DNA of 64,000 nucleotides, from NCBI GenBank assembly GCA_023376005.1, contig CM042150.1:76696688-76760687 (forward strand), read 5' to 3'. The position numbers and the translations under genes are program-made. A model generated the notes under the pieces. It did not search any database. It had not been told where the DNA came from and worked only from the letters and a program-made list of their open reading frames with translations. Of this stretch, positions 49,076 to 57,240 are shown one piece after another; position 1 is the first letter of the stretch, and the number at the start of each line of letters is the position of its first letter. This stretch comes from Doryteuthis pealeii. Its lineage: Eukaryota; Mollusca; Cephalopoda; Myopsida; Loliginidae.

Positions 49076-49231
49076 TTTTTAATCTGCAGCTTGGCCTTCA
49101 CTACGTTCTCAGTGGACAAAACATATCCACAAAACCGACTTCAACTGTCTTTCACTCTCGTCCTCACGGCAGTTGCCTTCAAATCTGTAGTCAATCAGAG
49201 TTTACCGCGGATATCCTACCTCACATATATG
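49076..49231 (+). CDS. internal exon of a pentameric ligand-gated ion channel
   Basis: This 156-base exon encodes exactly 52 codons, phase 0 at both ends, with no stop. It covers the last turns of M1 (FLICSLAFTTFSVD), the short M1-M2 loop (KTYPQN), the pore-lining helix M2 (RLQLSFTLVLTAVAFKSVV) and the M2-M3 loop (SLPRISYLTYM). The conserved Asp at the M1 end, a basic 0' residue (Arg), the 9' gate Leu and the LPxISYLT loop are diagnostic of Cys-loop superfamily channels, which open an ion pore in the plasma membrane on ligand binding. Position -1' is Asn, so neither the Glu of typical cation channels nor the Pro-Ala of anion channels is present. M2 looks nearer to ELIC-like and atypical invertebrate members. 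The ligand-binding domain, M3 and M4 must lie in other exons, none recognised here. Confidence 0.85.
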
Positions 49232-49237
49232 GTAAGT
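49232..49237 (+). other. splice donor of the channel exon
   Basis: The donor GTAAGT follows an exon ending in ATG and is close to the metazoan consensus. It fixes the exon end after a complete codon. Confidence 0.85.
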
Positions 49238-49467
49238 ACTGAATTTATATGTATATACAGTTTGGAGTGTCTGATGATTGGAGAAAGAAAACATGAAACT
49301 TTAAGTAAGAGCATGTGATTATAGTGGATAATTTTTTAATTCAACTTTTAAGATTTTATTTAAGCATTCTTTCAATATCTGAGCACTGAGGCCTTTTTTT
49401 TGCAACTAAATCTATAAGAATTAAACAGATCAATTGATAGATTATCTATATACAAGAATATTCTTAT

Positions 49468-49482
49468 ATGTGTGTGTGTGAA

Positions 49483-49539
<57 letters not shown>

Positions 49540-49576
49540 GTGTGTGTGCGTGTATATATATATATATATATATATA
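49468..49576. repeat. (TG)n/(TA)n/(TATG)n compound microsatellite
   Basis: Short TG, long TA, TATG, TG and TA runs follow in succession within the intron after the channel exon. Confidence 0.95.
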
Positions 49577-49778
49577 ATTACTGATGCACATACATATTTG
49601 TGTGTGTGTTTTTGCTAGGGTTATAAGTTTTTATTACCATCTCTTGAGATCTAGGTGTGACACATTTTGTGTTTGTAAAGATATTAAAATATTCATAACA
49701 GGATATCCAGCAAGGAAGCTGTTGGTAATTGGTACTCGGGATGGAATTTCAAAAGCTCCCATTGCAATTAATTTAGTG

Positions 49779-49782
<4 letters not shown>

Positions 49783-49815
<33 letters not shown>
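49783..49815. repeat. (TA)n microsatellite
   Basis: About 16 TA units. Confidence 0.95.
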
Positions 49816-49818
<3 letters not shown>

Positions 49819-50319
49819 TCATGGATTATATCATATTCCTTTATACCGGGATGCCTGGAACTAAATATGTATTAGCTCATCAAGAAAACTTAAAATCTTG
49901 ATTGAGGATGAAATTTAATCCCCACCCTATATACAGACAAGTATGACATGAGGAAGTTGCAAATTTAAACATCAGGATATGCTAGATGCTCAGCAAAGTA
50001 TCTGTGCACATGGTCATCATTAATATTGCAATTAATTTGATAAGTGGATATTCAAACAGATTAAGTCTGTCCTGCTGAAAAAGTGATAAATTGTCTGAAA
50101 AATGTAGCTAAAATATAAGTTAAATATTAATCAGACTTCTAACTTGAGGTGCTTGTTAGTAATAGTCATGACAATTCAGGATACTGAATAGATTAATAGT
50201 ACAAACCTCAAGAACATTATGATAATTAGATTTCTGTGTTTGTACTAAGCTGCATGTAATTGAATATTGGAGGTGCAGGTGAAATGTTTAACATTGACAA
50301 AAACCGACTCAAGATTAAT
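49816..50319. other. intron-like AT-rich stretch
   Basis: No exon continuing the channel (a D-x-Y start of M3) and no repeat was identified. Confidence 0.45.
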
Positions 50320-50545
50320 ATATGGATAAGGTTGCATTTCATTTTGCAATGATGCTCTTGGAAAAGGCATGTATCTATCTATTCTATGGGTAAAATGGCA
50401 GACTGAGCTCTTTAGCTTTGGTAAGAAAAGTGGTAAAAAAATGTCTGTATTTAAAACCTGAGGAGAATCTATGATACACTGGTGCCCAATTCTTCAGTTA
50501 TCGACTCATCCTAAAAGTGTGGTTGGTTTTACACAAGACTTCACT
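50320..50545 (+). mobile_element. tRNA-derived SINE, type B (3' two thirds)
   Basis: The blocks gttgcatttcattttgcaat, ggaaaaggcatgtatc, ctatgggtaaaatggcag and gactgagctctttagctttgg are followed by tttaaaacctgaggag. The tRNA-like head is not clear. Confidence 0.6.
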
Positions 50546-50584
50546 ACTTGAAACAAATCAAATGAAATGAATTACCTAAGTTTT

Positions 50585-50587
<3 letters not shown>

Positions 50588-50630
<43 letters not shown>
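50588..50630. repeat. (TA)n microsatellite
   Basis: A TA run directly preceding the foldback element. Confidence 0.95.
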
Positions 50631-50644
50631 GGGGGGATTCAGTG

Positions 50645-50933
50645 TTGGGAAAACGTTTTTTGGTTGTCTTAGAAGCATGGAAAAGAGTAAAGGTCAGAAC
50701 CAAAATGATGATTTTGTTCTTAATCTTATTTATTTTCCTTATATTTCTAGGTATTTTCCTCTTTCTCAAAGGTTTATTTATTTTATTAGTCAAAAATAAA
50801 GTTTTGAGAAAGAAAAAAAGTACCTTGAAATATAAGGAAAATAAATAAGACTAAGAAGACAATATTCATCATTTTGATTCTGATCTTCACTCTTTTCCAT
50901 GCTTCTAAGACAACCAAAATGTTTTTGCCACCA
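50645..50933. mobile_element. foldback (long inverted repeat) element
   Basis: Two arms of about 140 bases face each other with almost no spacer (centre near 50,786). The left arm contains ggttgtcttagaagcatgg, and the right arm contains its complement at 50,899-50,917. The arms are about 90 percent alike by eye. Each arm read inwards gives a similar frame (VVLEAWKRVK...), which is simply the same sequence twice. It could be a MITE or a local inverted duplication. Confidence 0.75.
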
Positions 50934-51164
50934 CTAATCACATACCTACAAAGAAACATACGTGGACTCCATAACAATGTATGGTCTAAAGTGATAATAC
51001 TTGAAGATAAAACTCCGACAAAGGTTGATAGACAAAACATTTTATATACAGCACAGAATAAACAGGGTACATAATACATAGAGGTGTACATGAACATACA
51101 TACATAAGTAATACAAAGTTACATGTAAAAGGATAAACATAAAAGCAACAGTCATGAGACTAGG

Positions 51165-51395
51165 AATAGTCCATGCTGTATGAATCACTTACAGTAATGT
51201 AAGGGGGGCCATAGCCCCAACAAGAGGGGTAGACCAGAGTCTAACCCATAGTGTCTCGTAGGTCGAGCAGCAGGAAAAGAGAAACAGACGTTCAAATCAG
51301 CCGCTTAAATATCCAAGGACCCTAGCGGGAACCAGCAAAACTAAACGGGCAGACAACTCCCCAGGCAAATCCGAAAATAACGCCTACAACAACAT
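51165..51395 (+). repeat. unclassified dispersed repeat E, copy 1
   Basis: GC-richer than its surroundings. It shares with 53,430-53,670, in the same order, tagtccatgctgt, cttacagtaatgtaag, agccgcttaaata, ccctagcgg and gggcagacaact. The class is unknown. It has no tRNA-like boxes that I can see. Confidence 0.7.
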
Positions 51396-51639
51396 CATAC
51401 ATATATATACATATGTGTTTGTATAGTAAAGGCTCATAGCAGTACTTGTTTTCAAAGCATTATTTGATGAAACATTTTCAAGGAGCATAATTGTTTCTAT
51501 ACTTTTGAATAACTATTGCTGGAGATTAGTTTGCTGCAAATGAAGAAAGACAAACATTATTTATAAGTACCTTTGAGTACTTTGACTCACAAATTTAACC
51601 CTTTTGAGCTTGAGTGTATGTATTTAATCAATCCCTCTG

Positions 51640-51950
51640 TCACAAGATCAATTTTGAAGCAGATTAAAGAGGGTTTGAATTCAGAGTTTTCAGAAAGTTT
51701 GCTAGGATTGCAAAAACTTGACAATCAAGCAAGTTCAGGTAGGCCTAAAACCACGGACTCCAAGGCTGTGCTCAAAGCCATAAAGGCACACCTGATTAAT
51801 TGCATTTGAAGAGTATCTGGTGGGCTCGGCATTGCTCAATCTAGTATTGTTTATCACCAACAACATCTCAACTTATGCAACCTTAAGGTATCCAAATTGT
51901 GCCTCACATTACCAAAATATTGCAAAAGTTTTGACTCATCCTAGTATTTA
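51640..51950 (+). pseudogene. mariner-type transposase, N-terminal fragment
   Basis: The frame reads LQKLDNQASSGRPKTTDSKA, VLKAIKAHLINCI, a TGA stop, then RVSGGLGIAQSSIVYHQQHL and LPKYCKSFDS. The SGRPKT linker between the two helix-turn-helix motifs and the RRVSxxLGIxQSSVxxHL recognition helix are typical of mariner transposases. The TGA sits where the family has Arg, consistent with a CGA to TGA (methyl-CpG) change. The catalytic DDD domain is absent. It belongs to a different insertion from the 7.6-8.1 kb relic, which carries the other half and lies on the opposite strand. Confidence 0.75.
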
Positions 51951-52555
51951 GTTTAAATTGAACATTAAAACAAATGATTTAAGCATCAGCAGTAGCAATA
52001 TGATGTAAAAGAGGGAAAGAAAGTTTTTTGTATGCTTCTTTCTTTGTGCACTTACCGTCATCTCTTAGAAGATTGTTTCTGTGACAAGAGAAGTTACCTG
52101 ATCACAGATAACATGGAATGAATAAGTAGAAACAAATGAACACAATAAAGAGAAACAAGGTTGTATGACTTTTATAAAACATAACAAGATTTACACTTGA
52201 GTTGAATGTGTTCCTTCTTTTTTTCTTTTGCTTGTTCCTTATTTTATTTATTTATTCATTCATTTATTTTTGGTTGTTGTCATGCAGGGTGTTTGGTTTT
52301 AGAGAATAACATGGAAAAGTGAACAAAAAGGAGGATTTTGCAGAGAAATTGCAGGGTTGTTGATGAGAAGAAATAAATAGTTGTCATGTCTTAAAAACTT
52401 GGTGCTGAGATTGCTTGGAGAATGTTGTTTGTGATGTAAAGGTTGATTGGGTTCTGAGAAGTCAGCGCATGAGTGGTCTGCAGCCAGAGGATCAAACAAA
52501 AGATTTTTGGTTGGGTCTTGGTGAGAGCAGATTGATACAAAACCTGTTATGATAT
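51951..52555. other. non-coding stretch
   Basis: No gene is supported. Pyrimidine-rich around 52,200-52,270. Confidence 0.5.
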
Positions 52556-52559
52556 CATA

Positions 52560-52610
<51 letters not shown>

Positions 52611-52664
52611 ATGTGTGTGTGTGTGTGTTTTTTCTGAAAAGAAAATATAGATACTTATATATAT

Positions 52665-52707
<43 letters not shown>

Positions 52708-52867
52708 TGTATATAATCCAAAAGTCCAGAAAGAAATCTTCCTTACGACAGGTTTTTTTTTTTAAACAACTTGTCACAGTTTGAGAGCCTATGACTATAT
52801 ATATATTATATATATATATATTATAATATATATATATATTATACATATATATATATATATATATATA
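52556..52867. repeat. cluster of (TA)n and (TG)n microsatellites
   Basis: TA then TG runs at 52,556-52,628 are followed by interrupted TA blocks at about 52,655-52,705 and 52,795-52,867. About 90 bases of unique sequence separate the last two. Confidence 0.95.
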
Positions 52868-53094
52868 AGTATATATATTTTCTTTTAAGAAAAAATACAT
52901 ACACATTAGACAACAGTGTAGGCATCTAGACATCATCATTTTATTATATAGTGTTACATTTGCATAAACTTAGGTTTCACAAAAAACTGCTGATCAAAAT
53001 GTATCAAGACTGGTTTTGTAATTTCTTATTTGAAATTGATATTGACTTGTCTAAACAATGTCTAAATGTCTAGAAACCATCACTTTTTTATATA

Positions 53095-53300
53095 AGTGGC
53101 TCAGTTGTAGGTACGTGATGCGATGATCATCATTGTAGGAAATGGACTTGTCAACCAGATTTCAAATCCTGGACAAGACTGTTTTCATTTCACATGGTTG
53201 TAATACCTTTAGGAGAGGTATGCATCCAACTATTCTCCCTCCAGCTATGGGTAAATAGTAGGGCAGACTGAACTTTGTTCTTTCTGTTTTAATAAAAAGC
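53095..53300 (+). mobile_element. tRNA-derived SINE, type B
   Basis: The head gtacgtgatgcgatgatcat, attgtaggaaatggacttgt and B-box-like gatttcaaatcctgga are followed by ccagctatgggtaaatagta and gggcagactgaac. The 3' end is truncated. Confidence 0.72.
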
Positions 53301-53429
53301 TGAAATTAAGAAAATTTATATCTATTAACAGGAATGGGAAAACAAGCACAAAACAATGTTTGCGAGATGGGATCACTGCTGATACTTAGCATCACTTAAT
53401 TGAAATATTTTCTAGCTTTCTAATTTTGT

Positions 53430-53670
53430 TACTCGGGATAGTCCATGCTGTGAAGAACTTACAGTAATGTAAGTGGGGCCAAAATCCCCAACGAGAAGGG
53501 ATAGACCGTGTCTAGCCCATGTGTCTCGTGGTTACTGGCACAGGAAAAGAGAGAGAAGCCTTTTGAACCAGCCGCTTAAATACTAATTCCCCTAGCGGTC
53601 ACCAGCAAACTAAACCGGGCAGACAACTCTCCATGCAAATACGAAACTAACGCTACAGGCCTATCCAAAA
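53430..53670 (+). repeat. unclassified dispersed repeat E, copy 2
   Basis: Second copy of repeat E in the same orientation, about 2.3 kb downstream of copy 1. The two align along their full visible length with small changes. Confidence 0.7.
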
Positions 53671-53893
53671 TACAAACTTATATGTATTGTGTGCAGTAAC
53701 AGTTTGTTCCATCAAAGTAGGAAGTAAACAAGGAAAGGATTCTGTGATTGCAATGAAGGAAAATAACAATCTTTATACATGTGTCTTCTGGATCGCTTTA
53801 TGAGATACCAAATGCTCAAATATAACTAACTAAGGTAGAAAATTTATTGAGTTAATTCAAAAATAACTTTTTTTTATTGTTCTAACACCATTT

Positions 53894-53901
53894 GTGTAGA
53901 A
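53894..53901. repeat. 8-bp target-site duplication (left)
   Basis: The sequence gtgtagaa lies immediately before the hAT terminus and is repeated exactly after the outer right terminus at 54,462-54,469. Confidence 0.88.
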
Positions 53902-53978
53902 CAGTGGTTCTCAAACAGTGCGCCAAAGCTTTTTCATGTGCGCTTTTGAAGCTTTTTGGATTTCTATAAAAAAACAAC

Positions 53979-54284
53979 ATGTTGATATCTAAAAAAGCAC
54001 TGGCTATCGTATTGAGATTTTCCACCTCATATTTATGTGAACTGGGATTTTCAACCCTCACAACAATTAAGTGTAAAAAAGAGGGAATTCTTCAATGCAT
54101 TGATGTGGAAATGAGAGTTTGTCTCTCAAACATAAGACCAAACATTGAAGAAATCACAAGGTCTCATCAACCTCAGTTTCTCATTAACAGAGGAATGAAT
54201 AAACTTCATAGAGGTATGTTAAGTTTGCTTTTGTTAAATTTGTTATTTTTTATATATTTAACAGTTAACTTAATAACATATTAG
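53979..54284 (+). pseudogene. hAT transposase C-terminal (dimerisation) remnant
   Basis: An open frame of 101 residues starts at an ATG. Residues about 7-66 (ALAIVLRFSTSYLCELGFST, LTTIKCKKEGILQCIDVEMR, VCLSNIRPNIEEITRSHQPQ) match the C-terminal dimerisation region of ZBED/SCAND3-like hAT transposases, in which a TxYLCExxFSxL block and an R(L/V)xLSxIxPxI block are the hallmark. The BED zinc finger and the catalytic RNase H-like core are gone. The last 30 residues (LLSLLLLNLLFFIYL) are probably non-coding read-through. The frame lies wholly within the 560-bp element, so it is a remnant and not a domesticated gene. Confidence 0.82.
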
Positions 54285-54461
54285 TCCTATTTTGTATATA
54301 GTCGCTATCAAGTATCTGTAGTACTGTAAGTGCGCCCAGACTGTATAAAGTTTGAGAACCACTGAGTTAATAACATTTTAGTCCTATTTTGTATACAGTG
54401 TGCTATCAAGTACTGTAGTACTGTAAGTGCGCTCAGACTGTATAAAGTTTTAGAACCACTG
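54268..54461 (+). repeat. 97-bp tandem duplication of the hAT right end
   Basis: Units 54,268-54,364 and 54,365-54,461 both run from ttaataaca through tagtactgtaagtgcgc to the terminus gaaccactg, with about ten differences. Confidence 0.9.
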
Positions 54462-54469
54462 GTGTAGAA
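54462..54469. repeat. 8-bp target-site duplication (right)
   Basis: The sequence gtgtagaa is identical to 53,894-53,901. Confidence 0.88.
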
Positions 54470-54639
54470 AGATCAAACATTTACTTTCATAGAACGCATG
54501 TAATTTATGCAAAATTTACTGTATGAGCAATTAACTGTGCAGTGGCTTACCTACATGAAAGCTTGTTCAATCTTTATTGGGCAAAGATCTTATGCTTTTG
54601 AAACACAAGATATGTTCAAAGTGAAACTTTGCAAGAGAA

Positions 54640-55260
54640 AAGACTTTGCCATTGAGAAGTAAAATCAGAATTTATTGAAAACCAAGTTTAGAAGGAAAGG
54701 ATTTTGTTAGAGGCAAGACTTTGTTAAGACAAGATTCTGTTAGAGTTGATATTTTTTAGTGGATAAACTTTATTAGAGCAAAACTTAGAAGTGTGACTTT
54801 GTTAGTGTTGATAATTTTTAGAGGGAGACTTTATTAGTGATGAGACTTTGTTAGTGTTGATATACTTTTAGAGGGAGACTTTTTAAGTGATAAGACTCTG
54901 TTATTTGTTGATAATTTTTTAGAGGGAGACTTTATTAGTGATGTGACTTTCTAGTGTGATATCTGATATTTTTTCAAGAGAGAGACTTTATAATGAGAAT
55001 GAGATTTTAATTGTGTTCATATTCTTAGAAGACTTTATTAGTGATGAGACTTTGTTAGTGTTGATAATTTTAGATTAGAGACTTATTAAGGTTGAGACTT
55101 GTTAGTCCTGTATTTTTTTAGAGAGAGACTTATAGAGATGATTGAGTTAATATTTTTTTAGAGTGAAGAATGTTTAATAGAGCAAGACTTTGTTAGAAGT
55201 GAAAGTTTGTTACGGTTGAGATTTTATAAGAGACAACACCTGCTAGATTGATGAGACTTT
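54640..55260. repeat. degenerate minisatellite, unit about 50 bp
   Basis: Around a dozen imperfect units carry gactttgttagtgttgat, a T-rich stretch, tagagggagac, and tttattagtgatgag. Units in the middle (54,790-54,950) are most alike and decay outwards, as expected for old tandem arrays. Confidence 0.8.
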
Positions 55261-55683
55261 GTTTGTGAGAAAGAAGAATCTAATTCTGATGTGAAAGATA
55301 AAAACAACATCAAGGATCAAGGAAGAATAAAATGTTTTTTGCTGTAAAATCAACACTTGAAGCTGCTGGAAATAGTAAAATGCAACAGGAAAGTGTTAAA
55401 GTGAACTTAACATAGGAGGAAATTTCGGTGAAAAGTTTAGACTTCAGATTAAGTTAGTTAGAAAAGAAAAAATGCAAGAAGTCAAGTTACTGGGAATTTC
55501 GTTTAATATTCTGGTTATTTGAATTTAGATAAAACTAAGTCTGGTAAACTTGCAAGAGCTCATTATTTATTGTCAGTAGCTTGAACTGACAGACAAGACT
55601 AATCAAAAACACAATGTTGTATCCAGAAAATATTCCAATAATACTTTTACCTATTAGAAAAAAAAATCCATATATATAAATGC
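55261..55683. other. non-coding stretch
   Basis: No gene or element recognised. Confidence 0.45.
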
Positions 55684-55684
55684 A

Positions 55685-55722
<38 letters not shown>

Positions 55723-55742
55723 TATAATATATTATAATATAA
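55684..55742. repeat. (CA)n(TA)n microsatellite
   Basis: A CA run passes into TA, bordering the 3' end of a type C SINE. Confidence 0.95.
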
Positions 55743-55744
55743 GT

Positions 55745-56003
55745 AAGTAAAGTCGACGGGGTGGCCTAAAGTCAGTATCAGCCAATCAATAAGGGAGTCT
55801 ATCCCTTTCAATAGCATTAGACCACGGAGATTGTTTTTGCGTCTGAGATGCACCTACCATCAGCTACTGAGCACCTACCATCAGCTACTTACTTTACCGC
55901 ACAGATCCCTGTGCTACTCATACATCTGAGTTGGTGAGGGTCAGTATTGAACTAGAACCTTGTGGTTTCTAGCCGATTCTCTACCGACTGTGCTAACCCG
56001 TTC
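55745..56003 (-). mobile_element. tRNA-derived SINE, type C
   Basis: On the minus strand, the A box cgggttagcacagtcggtag and B box aaggttctagttcaatactg are close to tRNA consensus. The body ends in gctgatactgactttaggcc. An internal duplication of cacctaccatcagctact (plus strand) occurs near 55,850-55,890. Confidence 0.78.
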
Positions 56004-56430
56004 CATAATATATATAATCGCTCATGAAAAATTTGGGTGAAATATAATTTTCTACTAAACCAAAGATAATATGATCTTTTAAAAATTTCTAGAGATCACT
56101 ACTCAATAAAATGAATATTATCCATTATTTGTTACCAAACTCTACTGCATAAGAATTAACTTATTTTGGATGTAAGGATTTTTCAAATACAATGACATGG
56201 AGTATATGCATACTTGTTTTTATGGTGTTAGCAGGTTTTCTTAATGATTACAGAATATTTCTTTAAAAATTTCCAGTATAGGTGTTCAAATCTTGTTGTT
56301 TCTATACATCAGAATCAAATGATAGAAAAAATGTCCCATCTTTTTTACCAAGGCTTTGTCATTTCACTGGTAATCCTCAAGAGGATTATTGGTTTGGTGT
56401 ATAGATGATGCAAGTTTATTCATCTGGAAT

Positions 56431-56490
56431 TTATATATATATATATATATATTATATATACATATATTATATATATTATATATAATATAG
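56431..56490. repeat. (TA)n microsatellite
   Basis: An interrupted TA run. Confidence 0.95.
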
Positions 56491-56548
56491 GTGCTATATC
56501 TATAATAAACAATGCTCAATATTCAAGGATAGCGCATTTATATATATA

Positions 56549-56687
56549 GTTAAGGTAGCATGGACATGGAGTCAATGGTGCCTGGTTACTGACTGTTTCC
56601 CACCTATGCGATCTTTATCTCTTGTCTAAGATTGCATTGGCAATCTTAGTAACCAGCACTGTTGACTACATGTCCATGATTCCTTAA

Positions 56688-56688
<1 letters not shown>
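56549..56688. mobile_element. 140-bp hairpin element (MITE-like)
   Basis: It begins gttaaggtagcatggacatg and ends catgtccatgattccttaac. The arms are about 43 bases long and pair with few mismatches around a 54-base centre. It sits inside a TA microsatellite, so a TA duplication cannot be distinguished from the repeat. Confidence 0.78.

Positions 56689-56721
<33 letters not shown>
56689..56721. repeat. (TA)n microsatellite
   Basis: About 15 TA units directly adjoining the hairpin element. Confidence 0.95.
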
Positions 56722-56723
<2 letters not shown>

Positions 56724-57049
56724 CAAAACTAAAGAATTCAATCTGCCAACTATCTAACCATAGTTAGTAAAGATAGATTTGAACATTGAGATTTCTGCAC
56801 ATTGTAATGTTCATAATTATCTGATTATATGGAAATTCTATGACTAAAGAAGTAGAGAATACCTACATCCACATTTCTATAGTTAAGAGTTTTTGATAAG
56901 TTTATTAGTAAATTTAATCAATTCTTTCGAGAAATGTTGATCTCAGTCAGACTCCTTCCAGAAAAAATTAAGCCATATTAAGTACTATACATATCTACTC
57001 ATTTAAAGAATTATATAAATATACAGATTACATAACAGAAATCATCATA

Positions 57050-57240
57050 GAAAACGAATTAAATTCTGGATGAGCCTGTTCATATTTCAGTTTAAACTAA
57101 AGCCCTGGGAAAGACATGAATCTATATATTCTCCTTCTAGCTATGGTTAAAATAATATATGGAAACTGGAAAAGAATATCTGAATTCAAACCAGTTTCAC
57201 TCCAATTAAATTGACCTTGAGTCACACCCTGCTCATTTAT
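57050..57240 (+). mobile_element. tRNA-derived SINE, type B (3' two thirds)
   Basis: The blocks ctgggaaagacatgaatc, ctagctatggttaaaataat and ctgaattcaaaccagtttca are followed by the 3' tail ttgaccttgagtcacaccct and gctcattta. Confidence 0.65.

Larger units (their letters stand above)
53902..54461 (+). mobile_element. compact hAT transposon with duplicated right end
   Basis: This 560-bp element starts cagtggttctcaaac and ends gttttagaaccactg, flanked by a perfect 8-bp duplication, the size made by hAT transposases. Its inner copy of the right end (to 54,364) reads gtttgagaaccactg, a perfect 15-base inverse of the left end. It keeps only the last part of a transposase frame, so it is a non-autonomous deletion derivative needing a transposase from elsewhere. 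The last 97 bases are tandemly duplicated, and only the outer terminus is matched by the target duplication. That indicates the duplicated form itself transposed, or that the duplication arose later with no loss of the flank. Confidence 0.88.
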
